A program made the position numbers and the translations under genes. This document shows, piece after piece, positions 42,211 through 50,396 of a DNA stretch of 64,000 nt (positions within the stretch are counted from its first letter, which is position 1; the number at the start of each line of letters is the position of its first letter). The stretch is from an uncultured bacterium (lineage in GTDB: Bacteria > Actinomycetota > Coriobacteriia > Coriobacteriales > Coriobacteriaceae), in contig CAJMPY010000009.1 of assembly GCA_905215385.1 (NCBI GenBank), positions 1-64,000 on the forward strand. The letters run 5' to 3'. Below the pieces are notes generated by a model, which searched no databases, was not told the DNA's origin, and saw nothing but the letters and a program-made list of their open reading frames with translations.

Positions 42211-42425
42211 CTAATATGAGAGATAACTGAAAGACGAGAGATAAATATGAGAGATAACAATGCTGCAAAGAGACGGGCAACCATGGTATTGTCTCAATAT
42301 AGATTGTTTTACCAGCAACAACATGATTTAATGAAGCAGGTAGAGATATCTTATCTCTCATCTTTCACTCATATCTAATACGAGAGTTAACAGAAAGATA
42401 AGAGATAATTACGAGAGATAACTGA
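42188..42425. promoter_or_regulatory. Array of GAGAGATA / TATCTCTC sites
   Basis: TATCTCTCAT at 42188 and TTATCTCTCAT at 42351 face ATGAGAGATA at 42216, CGAGAGATAA at 42235, ATGAGAGATAAC at 42247, AAGAGATAATTACGAGAGAT near 42390-42418 and further partial words. They form two inverted groups separated by about 90 bases. This is the 42139-42483 gap, and the next gene encodes a likely DNA-binding ATPase. Confidence 0.7.
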
Positions 42426-42483
42426 GAGACGAGGGAAATCTATCCGCGGCATTCTTCGCAGAACCGAGCGAAAGGACGTGCAG

Positions 42484-43950
42484 ATGAACGAAAACGAACT
42501 GACCGGTCTGCTCGAGTCTTTAAGGCGCATGGGCTCGGACGATCTTAACGTCGAGGTCAAGGAGAGCGCCACGACACTTTCCCGCGACGTATGGGAAACG
42601 GTCAGCGCTTTCGCAAACACCGCCGGCGGCATCATCGTACTCGGAGTGAGCGAGCACGCGGGTTTTGTCCCAGTTACAAACTTTGAGACCGAGAAAGTGC
42701 TCAACCAATTCGTGGCGGGCATGGGCGATGCCGGCGGTCGCGGAAAGCTGGCCAATCCGCCCAAATACACTATTGAGCGCGTGGAGCTCCAGGGCACCGT
42801 GGTTCTGGTCATCACGATTGAGGAGCTCGACCCGTCGAGCAAGCCTTGCTATGTCATAGAGCGGGGCGCTCAAGGTGGCAGCTACAAACGCATCGATGAC
42901 AAAGATGTCCCGCTTTCGTCGACCGAGGTTTTGGCACTGTCGTCATATGAACGGACGAGTCCTAGCGATCGCGATGCGGTGCCCGGTACGAGTGTGGGCG
43001 ATCTCGACGAGTCGATGGTCGACCGCACGATAGAGCGTGCCTATTCGCTGACGCCTCGAGCGATGCGCGGTGCGGCGGACAAGAAGACAAAGATGGAGCG
43101 TCTGAATTTCCTCGACTTCCAGGGCAATGTTACCAAGGCCGGCCTCCTTGCCGCGGGCGTTTACCCTCAGCAGTTCTATCCCAAGCTCTTCATTGATGTG
43201 GCTGTCCACGTGGGAACTCAAAAGGGAGCTGCGGGGCCGCTAAGGTTTATGGACCGCACAGTCTGCGAGGGCACCCTAGGCGAGATGATTTCGGATGCCG
43301 TCGCAGCTGTCGCCAAAAACCTGCGCCGCATCTCGACCGTCCAAGGCGTCTCGCGTGTCGACTCGCTGGAGATTCCCGAGGAGGTTCTGCGCGAGGCAAT
43401 CGCCAACGCCGTAATCCATCGAGAATACGGGGATCGGTTCTGTGGACAATCGATTGCCGTCGACGTCTTTGACGATCGTGTCGAGGTAACGAATCCTGGC
43501 GGCCTTTACGGGGGAAAGACTCGCGAGAACTTGTTTGACGGCAGCTCCCGATGCCGTAACGCGACGCTCGTGAAACTCATGTCGATTGTCCCGCTTCCGG
43601 ATGGCGCAGGTTCGCCGGCTGAGGGCAATGGCTCGGGCATCCCGATGATGATCGATGCCATGCGCGCGCATGGTCTGGCCGAGCCCCTGTTCTGCCCGGG
43701 GTTCGATCGGTTCAAGGTCGTACTTTACCGTCCAAAGATCGAGCCGGTCGATCATGGCGGGGACTTGATTATGACGGCACTCAAGCGCTACGGCGAATTG
43801 GGGACGCGCGAACTGGCGGAGCGCACGGGACTCACGGTTTCCCAGGTTAGGGCACGCGTCAATGCGCTCATTGAGCAGGGTGAGCTTGAGCCGACGGCGC
43901 CGTCGACAAGCCGCAACCGCAAATATAGACTGTCAGAGCGCGTGGAATAA
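42484..43950 (+). CDS. AlbA_2/Schlafen-type ATP-binding regulator
   Basis: A 488-residue protein of the 'divergent AAA-4' or AlbA_2 group. Residues 20-130 hold the AlbA_2 domain (EVKESATTLSRDVWETVSAFANT, AGGIIVLGVSE). A GHKL-like ATPase segment lies near 300-350 (EAIANAVIHREYGDR; VDVFDDRVEVTNPGG). A winged-helix domain ends the protein (LGTRELAERTGLTVSQVRARVNALIEQGELE). Such proteins are putative transcription regulators, often autoregulated, with uncertain ligands. The dense repeat array upstream fits that. The ATG at 42484 lies seven bases after AAAGGA; GTG 42478 is too close. Its base use is less biased than that of the PTS genes. Confidence 0.85.
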   Translation: MNENELTGLLESLRRMGSDDLNVEVKESATTLSRDVWETVSAFANTAGGIIVLGVSEHAGFVPVTNFETEKVLNQFVAGMGDAGGRGKLANPPKYTIERVELQGTVVLVITIEELDPSSKPCYVIERGAQGGSYKRIDDKDVPLSSTEVLALSSYERTSPSDRDAVPGTSVGDLDESMVDRTIERAYSLTPRAMRGAADKKTKMERLNFLDFQGNVTKAGLLAAGVYPQQFYPKLFIDVAVHVGTQKGAAGPLRFMDRTVCEGTLGEMISDAVAAVAKNLRRISTVQGVSRVDSLEIPEEVLREAIANAVIHREYGDRFCGQSIAVDVFDDRVEVTNPGGLYGGKTRENLFDGSSRCRNATLVKLMSIVPLPDGAGSPAEGNGSGIPMMIDAMRAHGLAEPLFCPGFDRFKVVLYRPKIEPVDHGGDLIMTALKRYGELGTRELAERTGLTVSQVRARVNALIEQGELEPTAPSTSRNRKYRLSERVE

Positions 43951-44050
43951 ATGCGTTAGTGGACGAGGCGACCCAATAATCGACCCTCGATTGGCGCCCA
44001 CTAAGGTAAAGCGGTTGTTGCCCAGTCGACGGTGATGCTAAAGACTCGGC

Positions 44051-44542
44051 TTACGCCGGCATGGCCCCGAACCCGTCCATCAAGAACAGCCTAAGAACCA
44101 GCTTGATGACATATCCCGGTTTGATTTCTGCCGTGCCAAAGACGCTGCGCTCGGCGAGCTCGCTGCAGTATGCGTAGATGTCGCGGATAAGGTCCGCGCC
44201 CGAAAGCGTAAACATGTAGCCTGCGTCCGAAAGCGCATTGGGCGCGGCGGGCAACTTGGCCATGTGGCAGAACGTTTGCAGGTCGGGCGCCATGGCGTTC
44301 TGGTAGTCAAGGTGGCTGCCGTCTTCTTGCGCGGCGAATTCCAGCTGGCGTACTCGATCAAGCGCCGCTGCCAGCACAAAGCTCGGTGTGGGAGCATTGA
44401 CGTCCTCCGTGCTCGCCACAAGCCTGCCCGCCGCCTGCGTGACAAGCCAAGCGACCTCGCGCTGGCAACGCACGGCCTTGCGCGTAACCGGCTTGATGGA
44501 CGAAGAAGAAACGCTCCCCTTAGGCGGATTCGAAGCAGCCAT
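44051..44542 (-). CDS. Hypothetical protein
   Basis: A 163-residue protein that I do not recognise. It is mostly helical, with VAWLVTQAAGRLVAS and PSFVLAAALDRVRQLEFAA in the first half and GADLIRDIYAYCSELAE, then VIKLVLRLFLMDGFG at the end. There is no signal peptide. The ATG at 44542 is supported by GGGAGGG on the minus strand. It is divergent from the gene at 44554, with only 11 bases between the starts, so the two promoters must overlap the coding starts. Confidence 0.65.
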   Translation of the reverse strand: MAASNPPKGSVSSSSIKPVTRKAVRCQREVAWLVTQAAGRLVASTEDVNAPTPSFVLAAALDRVRQLEFAAQEDGSHLDYQNAMAPDLQTFCHMAKLPAAPNALSDAGYMFTLSGADLIRDIYAYCSELAERSVFGTAEIKPGYVIKLVLRLFLMDGFGAMPA

Positions 44543-44553
44543 AAGACCCTCCC

Positions 44554-45123
44554 ATGAACGACCCGGTCCAACAAGCCCGGATGAAACACGTGCTACATCA
44601 GTATACAGGGGAGTGGGGTAGCGGGGTACAAGCGCGCCAGCGGCAAACCGAGAGCATCAACAATGTGCCTCCGCTCTATTTGGACGATGGTACGTGGGTC
44701 ATTAAGTACTCGGTTCAAGCGTCGGGTACCGTTGGTTTTCGAGACCAGAATTACAACCGTAAAATGCTCAACTGCATGGAATGTGACGTCCCAGTCGGAG
44801 TCATATTTGCAACCGAGGTGGGCTATAAGGTGCTCGGCCTTGCGTTTGTTGAGCGGTTCGAGCCCGAAAACGGATGGTTTGTTCTGCACGGTCCTGTTCA
44901 TAAAGGCGGACCGGACCCTCGTTTTGCGCCCGACATGAGTTATCTGAAGCACATACCCGTCGATATTGAGTTTGCCGGACAGGGTGCGACCGACGATGAA
45001 ATTTGGCTTTGGCGGTCTTTTACGATCGTGCTGTTTGATCGGATCGCGTGGCGATGCAATCTCGCACACGCCTGCCGGTGCATGCTCTTCCTGATTTGTA
45101 TAGCGAGAGGGGAGCGAACGTGA
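44554..45123 (+). CDS. Unknown protein, N-terminal domain like HNH restriction enzymes
   Basis: A 189-residue protein of uncertain identity. The segment VPPLYLDDGTWVIKYSVQ, then NRKMLNCMECDVPVGVIF and YKVLGLAFVERF, faintly resembles the DNA-binding domain found before HNH nucleases in actinobacterial restriction enzymes. No HNH motif follows. The C-terminus is rich in Cys, Ala and Leu. Its stop overlaps the next gene's GTG by three bases, so it looks like a complete coding unit and not a frameshifted one. The start is uncertain: ATG 44554 and ATG 44581 both lack good ribosome binding sites. Confidence 0.5.
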   Translation: MNDPVQQARMKHVLHQYTGEWGSGVQARQRQTESINNVPPLYLDDGTWVIKYSVQASGTVGFRDQNYNRKMLNCMECDVPVGVIFATEVGYKVLGLAFVERFEPENGWFVLHGPVHKGGPDPRFAPDMSYLKHIPVDIEFAGQGATDDEIWLWRSFTIVLFDRIAWRCNLAHACRCMLFLICIARGERT

Positions 45124-45404
45124 GCTGGCGAGGCGATATTGCGATGGGGAAGTACGGAAAACTGCCGTGCGCCCTTATAGACAACAAAATGTTTCCGAGC
45201 GTAGAAGTTGATTGCGGGTCGTTTGTCGTCGCCTGTCCTTGCTGCGGCTCGCAAATACCGTGCCTCGACATTCGGTTCATCGATGCGTGCGACAGACTTA
45301 GCGACGAAGTGAGAAAACGGACAGGCGTTCATATGCCGGTGTATCAGGAGAAATGCCCTGTTTGTGGCCTCGATATCGTGTACGACGCCGGCGACGAGGG
45401 ATAG
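45120..45404 (+). CDS. Small zinc-ribbon-like protein
   Basis: A 94-residue protein. The GTG at 45120 overlaps the previous stop in GTGA and is preceded by GAGGGGAG, a pattern typical for translational coupling. Two knuckles, C39-x2-C42 (CPCC) and C79-x2-C82 (CPVC), suggest one zinc site. Cys 48 is an extra. Family is unknown. As it is coupled to the gene at 44554, the two products may work together, perhaps in nucleic acid binding. Confidence 0.6.
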   Translation: MSWRGDIAMGKYGKLPCALIDNKMFPSVEVDCGSFVVACPCCGSQIPCLDIRFIDACDRLSDEVRKRTGVHMPVYQEKCPVCGLDIVYDAGDEG

Positions 45405-45442
45405 GTGATGCGGAGGAGCTGGCTGTGAAGGTATCTCTGTCC

Positions 45443-46129
45443 CTATAAATAAATCCCCTCACCGAGCTGCTTGTGGAACTTGGCGTGATGGTCGCGTGCC
45501 CAGGTAAAGAGCGCCTGGTCAAAGTCGGTGCGTGTGGCCGGGACGCCGAAGACGCCGGCAACTTCGACGCGCACAAACTCCAGTGCCGGCAGTTTGTTGA
45601 TGGCAGTGAGGGCAAACGGGGACGAGGGCTCCTCGAACAGATAGCGGCTGCCTTGCAGCGCGTCGCAACTGGTGCACGTGTTGCCGAGCGACGGGGCTTT
45701 GGAGGCTCGCGCGCCTACGGGCTTGTAGCCGCAGCGCTTAGAAAGATAGTCGCGGATCTCGCCCGGCACGCAGCCAAGAGCGGGAACAATGGCGAGCGCG
45801 TTGGCGTTGGCCGTGTCGATGGTAATGTGCCCGGCTTCGTTGGGCGCGTGCGCGATGGCGATGCCCTTGTCGTCATCGATTCGATAGGGAATGCCGAAGG
45901 CCGCGACCGAGGTCTCTTTGTGACACTTCCAGCACTCGCGCTTGCCCAGTACTAGATATATATACGGCGCTGAGGGGTCGGATCGGTCAACACCGGGCAG
46001 CCACTCGGCAAAGGGCTCGGGGTTGACGCCGCTGGGTACATACCAGATCTTCTTGGTCCGGTCCCATTTGGCGCCCAGCGCCTTGGCTTCTTCTTTGTGC
46101 GAAAAGGGGACATCGAGCTCGGTGCGCAT
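45443..46129 (-). CDS. DUF5710-domain protein
   Basis: A 228-residue protein. The N-terminal 40 residues, ELDVPFSHKEEAKALGAKWD then KKIWYVPSG and FAEWLPG, match the DUF5710 domain, often found in mobile or plasmid-type proteins that handle DNA. A CWKCHKETSV knuckle lies near residue 60, and CTSCDAL further on. The rest has no recognised domain. AAGGAGCC precedes the ATG at 46129. It is convergent with the zinc-ribbon gene. Confidence 0.75.
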   Translation of the reverse strand: MRTELDVPFSHKEEAKALGAKWDRTKKIWYVPSGVNPEPFAEWLPGVDRSDPSAPYIYLVLGKRECWKCHKETSVAAFGIPYRIDDDKGIAIAHAPNEAGHITIDTANANALAIVPALGCVPGEIRDYLSKRCGYKPVGARASKAPSLGNTCTSCDALQGSRYLFEEPSSPFALTAINKLPALEFVRVEVAGVFGVPATRTDFDQALFTWARDHHAKFHKQLGEGIYL

Positions 46130-46428
46130 GGCGGCTCCTTGGTGCTGCAGGTGCGAGTGGCTCAAGGATACCGCAGGGCGCAGACATCGCGGCGTTTTGT
46201 TGAGAAGTTGCGGCGCGGACTGCTTGGTTACGCCGTTAGATAAATTGGCAAGTAGATGGTCGGCTTTTGACCAGTTGGGCGGTTGGAGCAGCTTGCGGCG
46301 CAGTTTTGTGCCTGGCTATTGTTGATGTTGGGGTATTGAATATATTTGGCTGCCATTCGTCAGGTGAATTGTTGTTACGTTGCGATGACGGTTGGAACTG
46401 CCAGCGGATTTAGCGACAAAAAACAAAA
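46130..46428. other. Intergenic region without recognised gene
   Basis: Between the DUF5710 gene and the tRNA terminator I find no convincing coding region or repeat. It contains the promoter of the minus-strand DUF5710 gene. Confidence 0.4.
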
Positions 46429-46456
46429 CAGCCCAGAGGACATAGCCTCTGAGCTG
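46429..46456 (-). terminator. Terminator of the tRNA-Val gene
   Basis: On the minus strand CAGCTCAGAGG pairs with CCTCTGGGCTG (one G-U), followed by TTTTGTTTTTT. Confidence 0.85.
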
Positions 46457-46464
46457 CGAACATT

Positions 46465-46539
46465 TGGTGGGCGTTAGAAGATTTGAACTTCTGACCTCTT
46501 CCGTGTCAGGGAAGCGCTCTCCCCCTGAGCTAAACGCCC
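46465..46539 (-). tRNA. tRNA-Val (GAC)
   Basis: On the minus strand the gene starts GGGCGTTTAGCTCAG and ends with AACGCCCACCA. The anticodon arm CTTCC-CTGACAC-GGAAG gives anticodon GAC, for GUC codons. The T arm is AGAAG-TTCAAAT-CTTCT. CCA is encoded. GUC is a frequent Val codon in this window. Confidence 0.95.
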
Positions 46540-46828
46540 GATCAAGGGTGCGCAAGCGCGCAAGGGATAATATAACGGAGCCTGAACTCGGTGGCAAGAA
46601 CATTTTTAAAAATCGCTTACATTGTGGAATTCGGGGGCTTTGTCATATCCATTTCAAAAGAGCCTGCTGCCGCGATTTGACTGTCGCATAATGCAAGGCC
46701 ATTGCGGTATCGAGCTATGGAAAGACGTCTGCGGAATTGTCCTACCGATAAGCGGACAAGCCTCCAGCTGGTGCCTTCGCCGTGGTAAGGTAAGCCGAAT
46801 TGTTTCCAGGCTGCTTCGAGGGAATGGA

Positions 46829-47851
46829 ATGAGCAAAGAGCGTGTCGAGCAGGTCGAAGGCGCAGGGGCTTCGGTGCCGATGACCGATATATCGAACATT
46901 GATGTGCCCGAGGGCACCGATGAGCTCAGCCGTAGCACCCGCCGCGCTTGGCGCGAGCGCCTGAACAGCGCTTCGACGCGCAAGATGATCACGGGCGTCT
47001 TGGCTACGCTGGTGGGCGGTTCGTTTTGGGGCTTCTCGGGCACCAGCGCGAGCTTTCTGTTCGATACCTACCACGTCGACACCTTGTGGCTTATGAGCGT
47101 GCGTCAGATTCTCGCCGGTCTACTCTTTATGGCCGTGGTTGTTACGCGCGACCGCGAGCGCCTGATTAAGCTCTGGACCACACCCGCCGATCGCAAGCAG
47201 CTGCTGCTCTTTACCGCCTTTGGTCTGCTGTTCAACCAGTTTTGTTATCTTTCGGCCGTGCGCCTGACCAATGCCGGAACCGCGACGGTGCTCCAATGCC
47301 TGCAACTGGTCATCATTATGGGCTACACCTGCGTGATCGACCATCGCATGCCTCGCGTGCGTGAGGCCGTTGGCATTGGGTTGGCCCTGGGCGGCACCTT
47401 TTTAATCGCTACCGGCGGCGACCCTACCAGTCTGAGCATATCGCCGCTTGGCCTGGTCGCAGGCCTTATGTGTGCGGTCAGCGCCACGTGTATGGCGGTG
47501 ATTCCCGCCAAGATCCTGCCCGAATACGGCAGCCCCATCGTCACGGGCTCGGCAATGCTCACGGCGGGCGTGGTCTCGTGCGTCTTCGTGCAGCCTTGGG
47601 CGCATATGCCGGCACTCGACGCTGCCGGCGTCGAGGCGCTCGCGGTATTCGTGGTTATCGGCTCGTTTTTTGCTTACATGCTCTATATGCAGGGCGTTAA
47701 GGACATCGGCTCGGTGCGTGCGAGCCTCATCGGAACTGTGGAGCCGGTTTCGGCGACCATCACCAGCGCCGTTATGCTGGGCACGGTGTTTTTGCCGACC
47801 GACCTTATCGGCTTTGCCATGATCATCGTGATGATGTTCCTCACGGTGTAG
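46829..47851 (+). CDS. EamA/DMT-family transporter
   Basis: A 340-residue membrane protein with about ten helices in two EamA repeats (GVLATLVGGSFWGFSGTSASF; GLVAGLMCAVSATCMAVIPA). Before the first helix is a polar cytoplasmic tail of about 50 residues. Family members carry amino acids or other small metabolites. The ATG at 46829 follows GAGGGA. An in-frame extension to 46622 is possible but does not look like coding sequence of the family. It is not closely similar to the DMT protein at 17300. Confidence 0.88.
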   Translation: MSKERVEQVEGAGASVPMTDISNIDVPEGTDELSRSTRRAWRERLNSASTRKMITGVLATLVGGSFWGFSGTSASFLFDTYHVDTLWLMSVRQILAGLLFMAVVVTRDRERLIKLWTTPADRKQLLLFTAFGLLFNQFCYLSAVRLTNAGTATVLQCLQLVIIMGYTCVIDHRMPRVREAVGIGLALGGTFLIATGGDPTSLSISPLGLVAGLMCAVSATCMAVIPAKILPEYGSPIVTGSAMLTAGVVSCVFVQPWAHMPALDAAGVEALAVFVVIGSFFAYMLYMQGVKDIGSVRASLIGTVEPVSATITSAVMLGTVFLPTDLIGFAMIIVMMFLTV

Positions 47852-48000
47852 CTGGCGCCGCCGCCAAGACGGAAAAGGCGTTGTGCCACATTTTCGCCAA
47901 TTGATGTCCGTGTCTGGAGTTTAGCTGTCGATGCTCAAAATGCCATAAACTAGTAACGTTATGGACTTTTTCATTGCGACTCAATTGCGAGGATTTCTTT

Positions 48001-50313
48001 ATGGCTGGTAATCACTTTAAGGGCAGCGATAGCGGCCGTCCTGCAGTTCCGCCGCGTCCGAACGGGGCTGGTAAGGCCGGCACGCCGGGCGGCGCTGGGC
48101 AGGGCGGTTCCGGTAAGCGCGTGTCCCCGGGCGAGACGGCGATGTTTACCGCTCTGTACGAGCAGTCTCAAAAGGCAAAAAAGACCGGCCGTGCAAGAGG
48201 GAATGTCTTTGCGGGCGGTGCAACCTCCACGTCGCAGCCGAGCGGGGCCCCTTCGATACCTGCGAACAACGCAGGTGCTGCCAACGCCGCGAATACCGCC
48301 GGCAACGTTAATGCCGGCAAGGCCGCCAACAATACTCCCTCTGCCGGTGGCGCGGGGCTTACGGGTAACCTTGGCACGATTTACACCGGCGCCTCCGAGA
48401 CTGGCACGTTCGCCCGCCTGGATGATAGCGGTGCCGAGTTTGCGGGCTCGGGTTCCAAGGAAGATTATTACGATTTTGGCTTGAACTACGGTAGCGACGC
48501 TTCGTCGAGTTCGACCTCTGACGGTCTGGTCCGTCATCGCCATCGCAAGGGCGAGCGCAAAAAGCGTCACACTGGCGCCATTATTGCCGCTGTAGTCGCG
48601 GTGCTTCTCGTTGCGCTTGGCGCAAGCGGCTTTATGCTGCTTAACTCGGCAAAGACCGTAAAGAGCGAAGCGAAGGAGGCTGTCGAGATCGTCGGTGGCC
48701 TTAAGGACAAGGTCACGTCGGGCGATTTTTCGACGCTGCCTGACGACGCGAAGAAGATTGATGAGCTCTGCGACAGCATGAAGGCGGAGACCTCGAGCCC
48801 GCTGTGGACGGCGGCTTCGTTTATCCCGGTGTATGGCAGCGACATCAATGCTGCCCGCACCATGATCGACGCCCTGTCCGATGTCTCTAGCGGCGCGCTG
48901 ATTCCCATGGCCGACAACCTCTCGCGGGCAACGCCCGGCAAGCTGTTCCAGGATGGCATGATTAACGTGTCCGCGCTGCAGGCGGTCGCCGATTCGCTTT
49001 CCAACAGCTCGAAGGTGTTCAAGAGCGCCAACGAAAAGATCCAGGGCATTGGCGATACTCATATTTCCCAGGTGACCGAGCTGGTCGATAAGGCCAAGGA
49101 CGGCTTTGCCACCCTCAACGGCGCGGTTGACGCGGCGGAGAAGGTCGCCCCCGTCCTTCCCCAGATGCTCGGCGCCAACGGCCAGACGCGCAACTACCTT
49201 ATGTACGCCATGAACAACGTCGAGATTCGTGCCTGCGGCGGCTTTGGCGGTTCGCAGGGCCTGATTTCGGTCACCGACGGCCAGATGTCGATCGGCGAGT
49301 TTGTTCCCCGCATTGGACTCAGCGAGGATGAGGCAGTCGAGAGCGTCGACGAAGAGGATGAGGCGCTGTTCGGCAACCACAGTAACCTGTACAACTCGGG
49401 CAATACCTATTCGCCTGATTGGCCCCGCAACTCGCAGCGTGTCGCAGCCCTGTGGAAATCTCAATATGGCCAGGACGTTGACGGCGTCGTGGGTATCGAC
49501 CCGGTGTTCCTGCAGTATCTGCTGGGCCTGGTCGGTAACGTGTCGCTGCCCGACGGAACGGTTGTCGACGGCACCAACGCCGCAAAGGTCCTCATGCACG
49601 ATGTGTACTGGAACTATCCGGTCGAGGAGTCGGACGGCATCTTTGCATCCGTCGCCAGCGCTGCCTTCGACAAGATCCTTGGCGGTATCGGCGATGTCGA
49701 TGTTACGAAGCTTGTCAGCGCCGTTGAGCGCGGTGCCGAAGAGGGCCGCCTGATCGCGTGGATGAAAAACGATGACGAGCAGAACGCTATCAAGGAGATG
49801 AACATCGACGCCTCGCTGCCCGATCCGGATGACCCGAGTGAAGATCCCGTTGCTGGTGTCTACTTTAACAACCTGAGCTTCTCCAAGCTCGACTGGTACC
49901 TGAATGCCGATACGCAGATTGGCCAGGGCATCAAGAACGGTGACGGCACATGCTCGTATCGCATCACCGTTACCCTGACGAACATCATGACGCAGGAGGA
50001 GGCCGGCAAGCTGCCCGACTACGTCGCGGCGAGCGCGCCCGATGCCGCGCGCGACGACGAGCGTCTGAATGTCTCGTTGTTTGCCCCGACGGGCGGCAAC
50101 ATTACTGATCTGACCGTCGAGGGCACCCAGTTTGGTCTTGGCGCCGCTACGTGGCATGGAATCCCCTTCTATTCGGGCACCGTTGACCTGCATGCTGGCG
50201 AGACGACGACGATCACATATACGCTGACCACGTCAGCCGAGGCGGGGGACAAGCCGCTTACGCTGCGTCAGACTCCTACATGCCAGGCGGCTCGCGACAG
50301 CGCGTCGGCGTAG
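48001..50313 (+). CDS. DUF4012 envelope-associated protein
   Basis: A 770-residue protein. Residues 1-190 are cytoplasmic and of low complexity, rich in Gly, Ala, Asn and Ser. A basic patch (RHRHRKGERKKRH) and one transmembrane helix (IIAAVVAVLLVALGASGFML, near 195-215) follow. The large outer part contains the DUF4012 domain (NYLMYAMNNVEIRACGGFGG; VVGIDPVFLQYLLGLVG). DUF4012 proteins are common in Actinobacteria and are often found near polysaccharide or cell-wall genes, but the function is unknown. The next gene is glmM, needed for cell-wall precursors. The ATG at 48001 follows GAGGA. Confidence 0.85.
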   Translation: MAGNHFKGSDSGRPAVPPRPNGAGKAGTPGGAGQGGSGKRVSPGETAMFTALYEQSQKAKKTGRARGNVFAGGATSTSQPSGAPSIPANNAGAANAANTAGNVNAGKAANNTPSAGGAGLTGNLGTIYTGASETGTFARLDDSGAEFAGSGSKEDYYDFGLNYGSDASSSSTSDGLVRHRHRKGERKKRHTGAIIAAVVAVLLVALGASGFMLLNSAKTVKSEAKEAVEIVGGLKDKVTSGDFSTLPDDAKKIDELCDSMKAETSSPLWTAASFIPVYGSDINAARTMIDALSDVSSGALIPMADNLSRATPGKLFQDGMINVSALQAVADSLSNSSKVFKSANEKIQGIGDTHISQVTELVDKAKDGFATLNGAVDAAEKVAPVLPQMLGANGQTRNYLMYAMNNVEIRACGGFGGSQGLISVTDGQMSIGEFVPRIGLSEDEAVESVDEEDEALFGNHSNLYNSGNTYSPDWPRNSQRVAALWKSQYGQDVDGVVGIDPVFLQYLLGLVGNVSLPDGTVVDGTNAAKVLMHDVYWNYPVEESDGIFASVASAAFDKILGGIGDVDVTKLVSAVERGAEEGRLIAWMKNDDEQNAIKEMNIDASLPDPDDPSEDPVAGVYFNNLSFSKLDWYLNADTQIGQGIKNGDGTCSYRITVTLTNIMTQEEAGKLPDYVAASAPDAARDDERLNVSLFAPTGGNITDLTVEGTQFGLGAATWHGIPFYSGTVDLHAGETTTITYTLTTSAEAGDKPLTLRQTPTCQAARDSASA

Positions 50314-50350
50314 GGTTTTTCTGGTAGCGCAGATAATCGAGTACCATTTT

Positions 50351-50384
50351 GGGGCGGACAGGCAATCTGTTCGCCCCTATTTTG
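50351..50384 (+). terminator. Terminator after the DUF4012 gene
   Basis: GGGGCGGACAG pairs with CTGTTCGCCCC (one G-U), loop GCAAT, followed by TATTTTG. Confidence 0.75.
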
Positions 50385-50396
50385 TAAGGAGAGCGC

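Noticed and set aside
42188..42425. CRISPR array
   Set aside because: The repeated words are only 8-12 bases, in both orientations, without regular spacers, and there are no cas genes.
45048..45123. A frameshift joining the genes at 44554 and 45120 into one protein
   Set aside because: The GTGA overlap with a good ribosome binding site explains the frame change as two coupled genes. I kept a small doubt because the end of the first protein is unusual.
47971..50193. A 740-codon minus-strand frame opposite the DUF4012 gene
   Set aside because: The composition is Arg/His/Val-rich with no domains; the plus-strand frame is clearly the gene.
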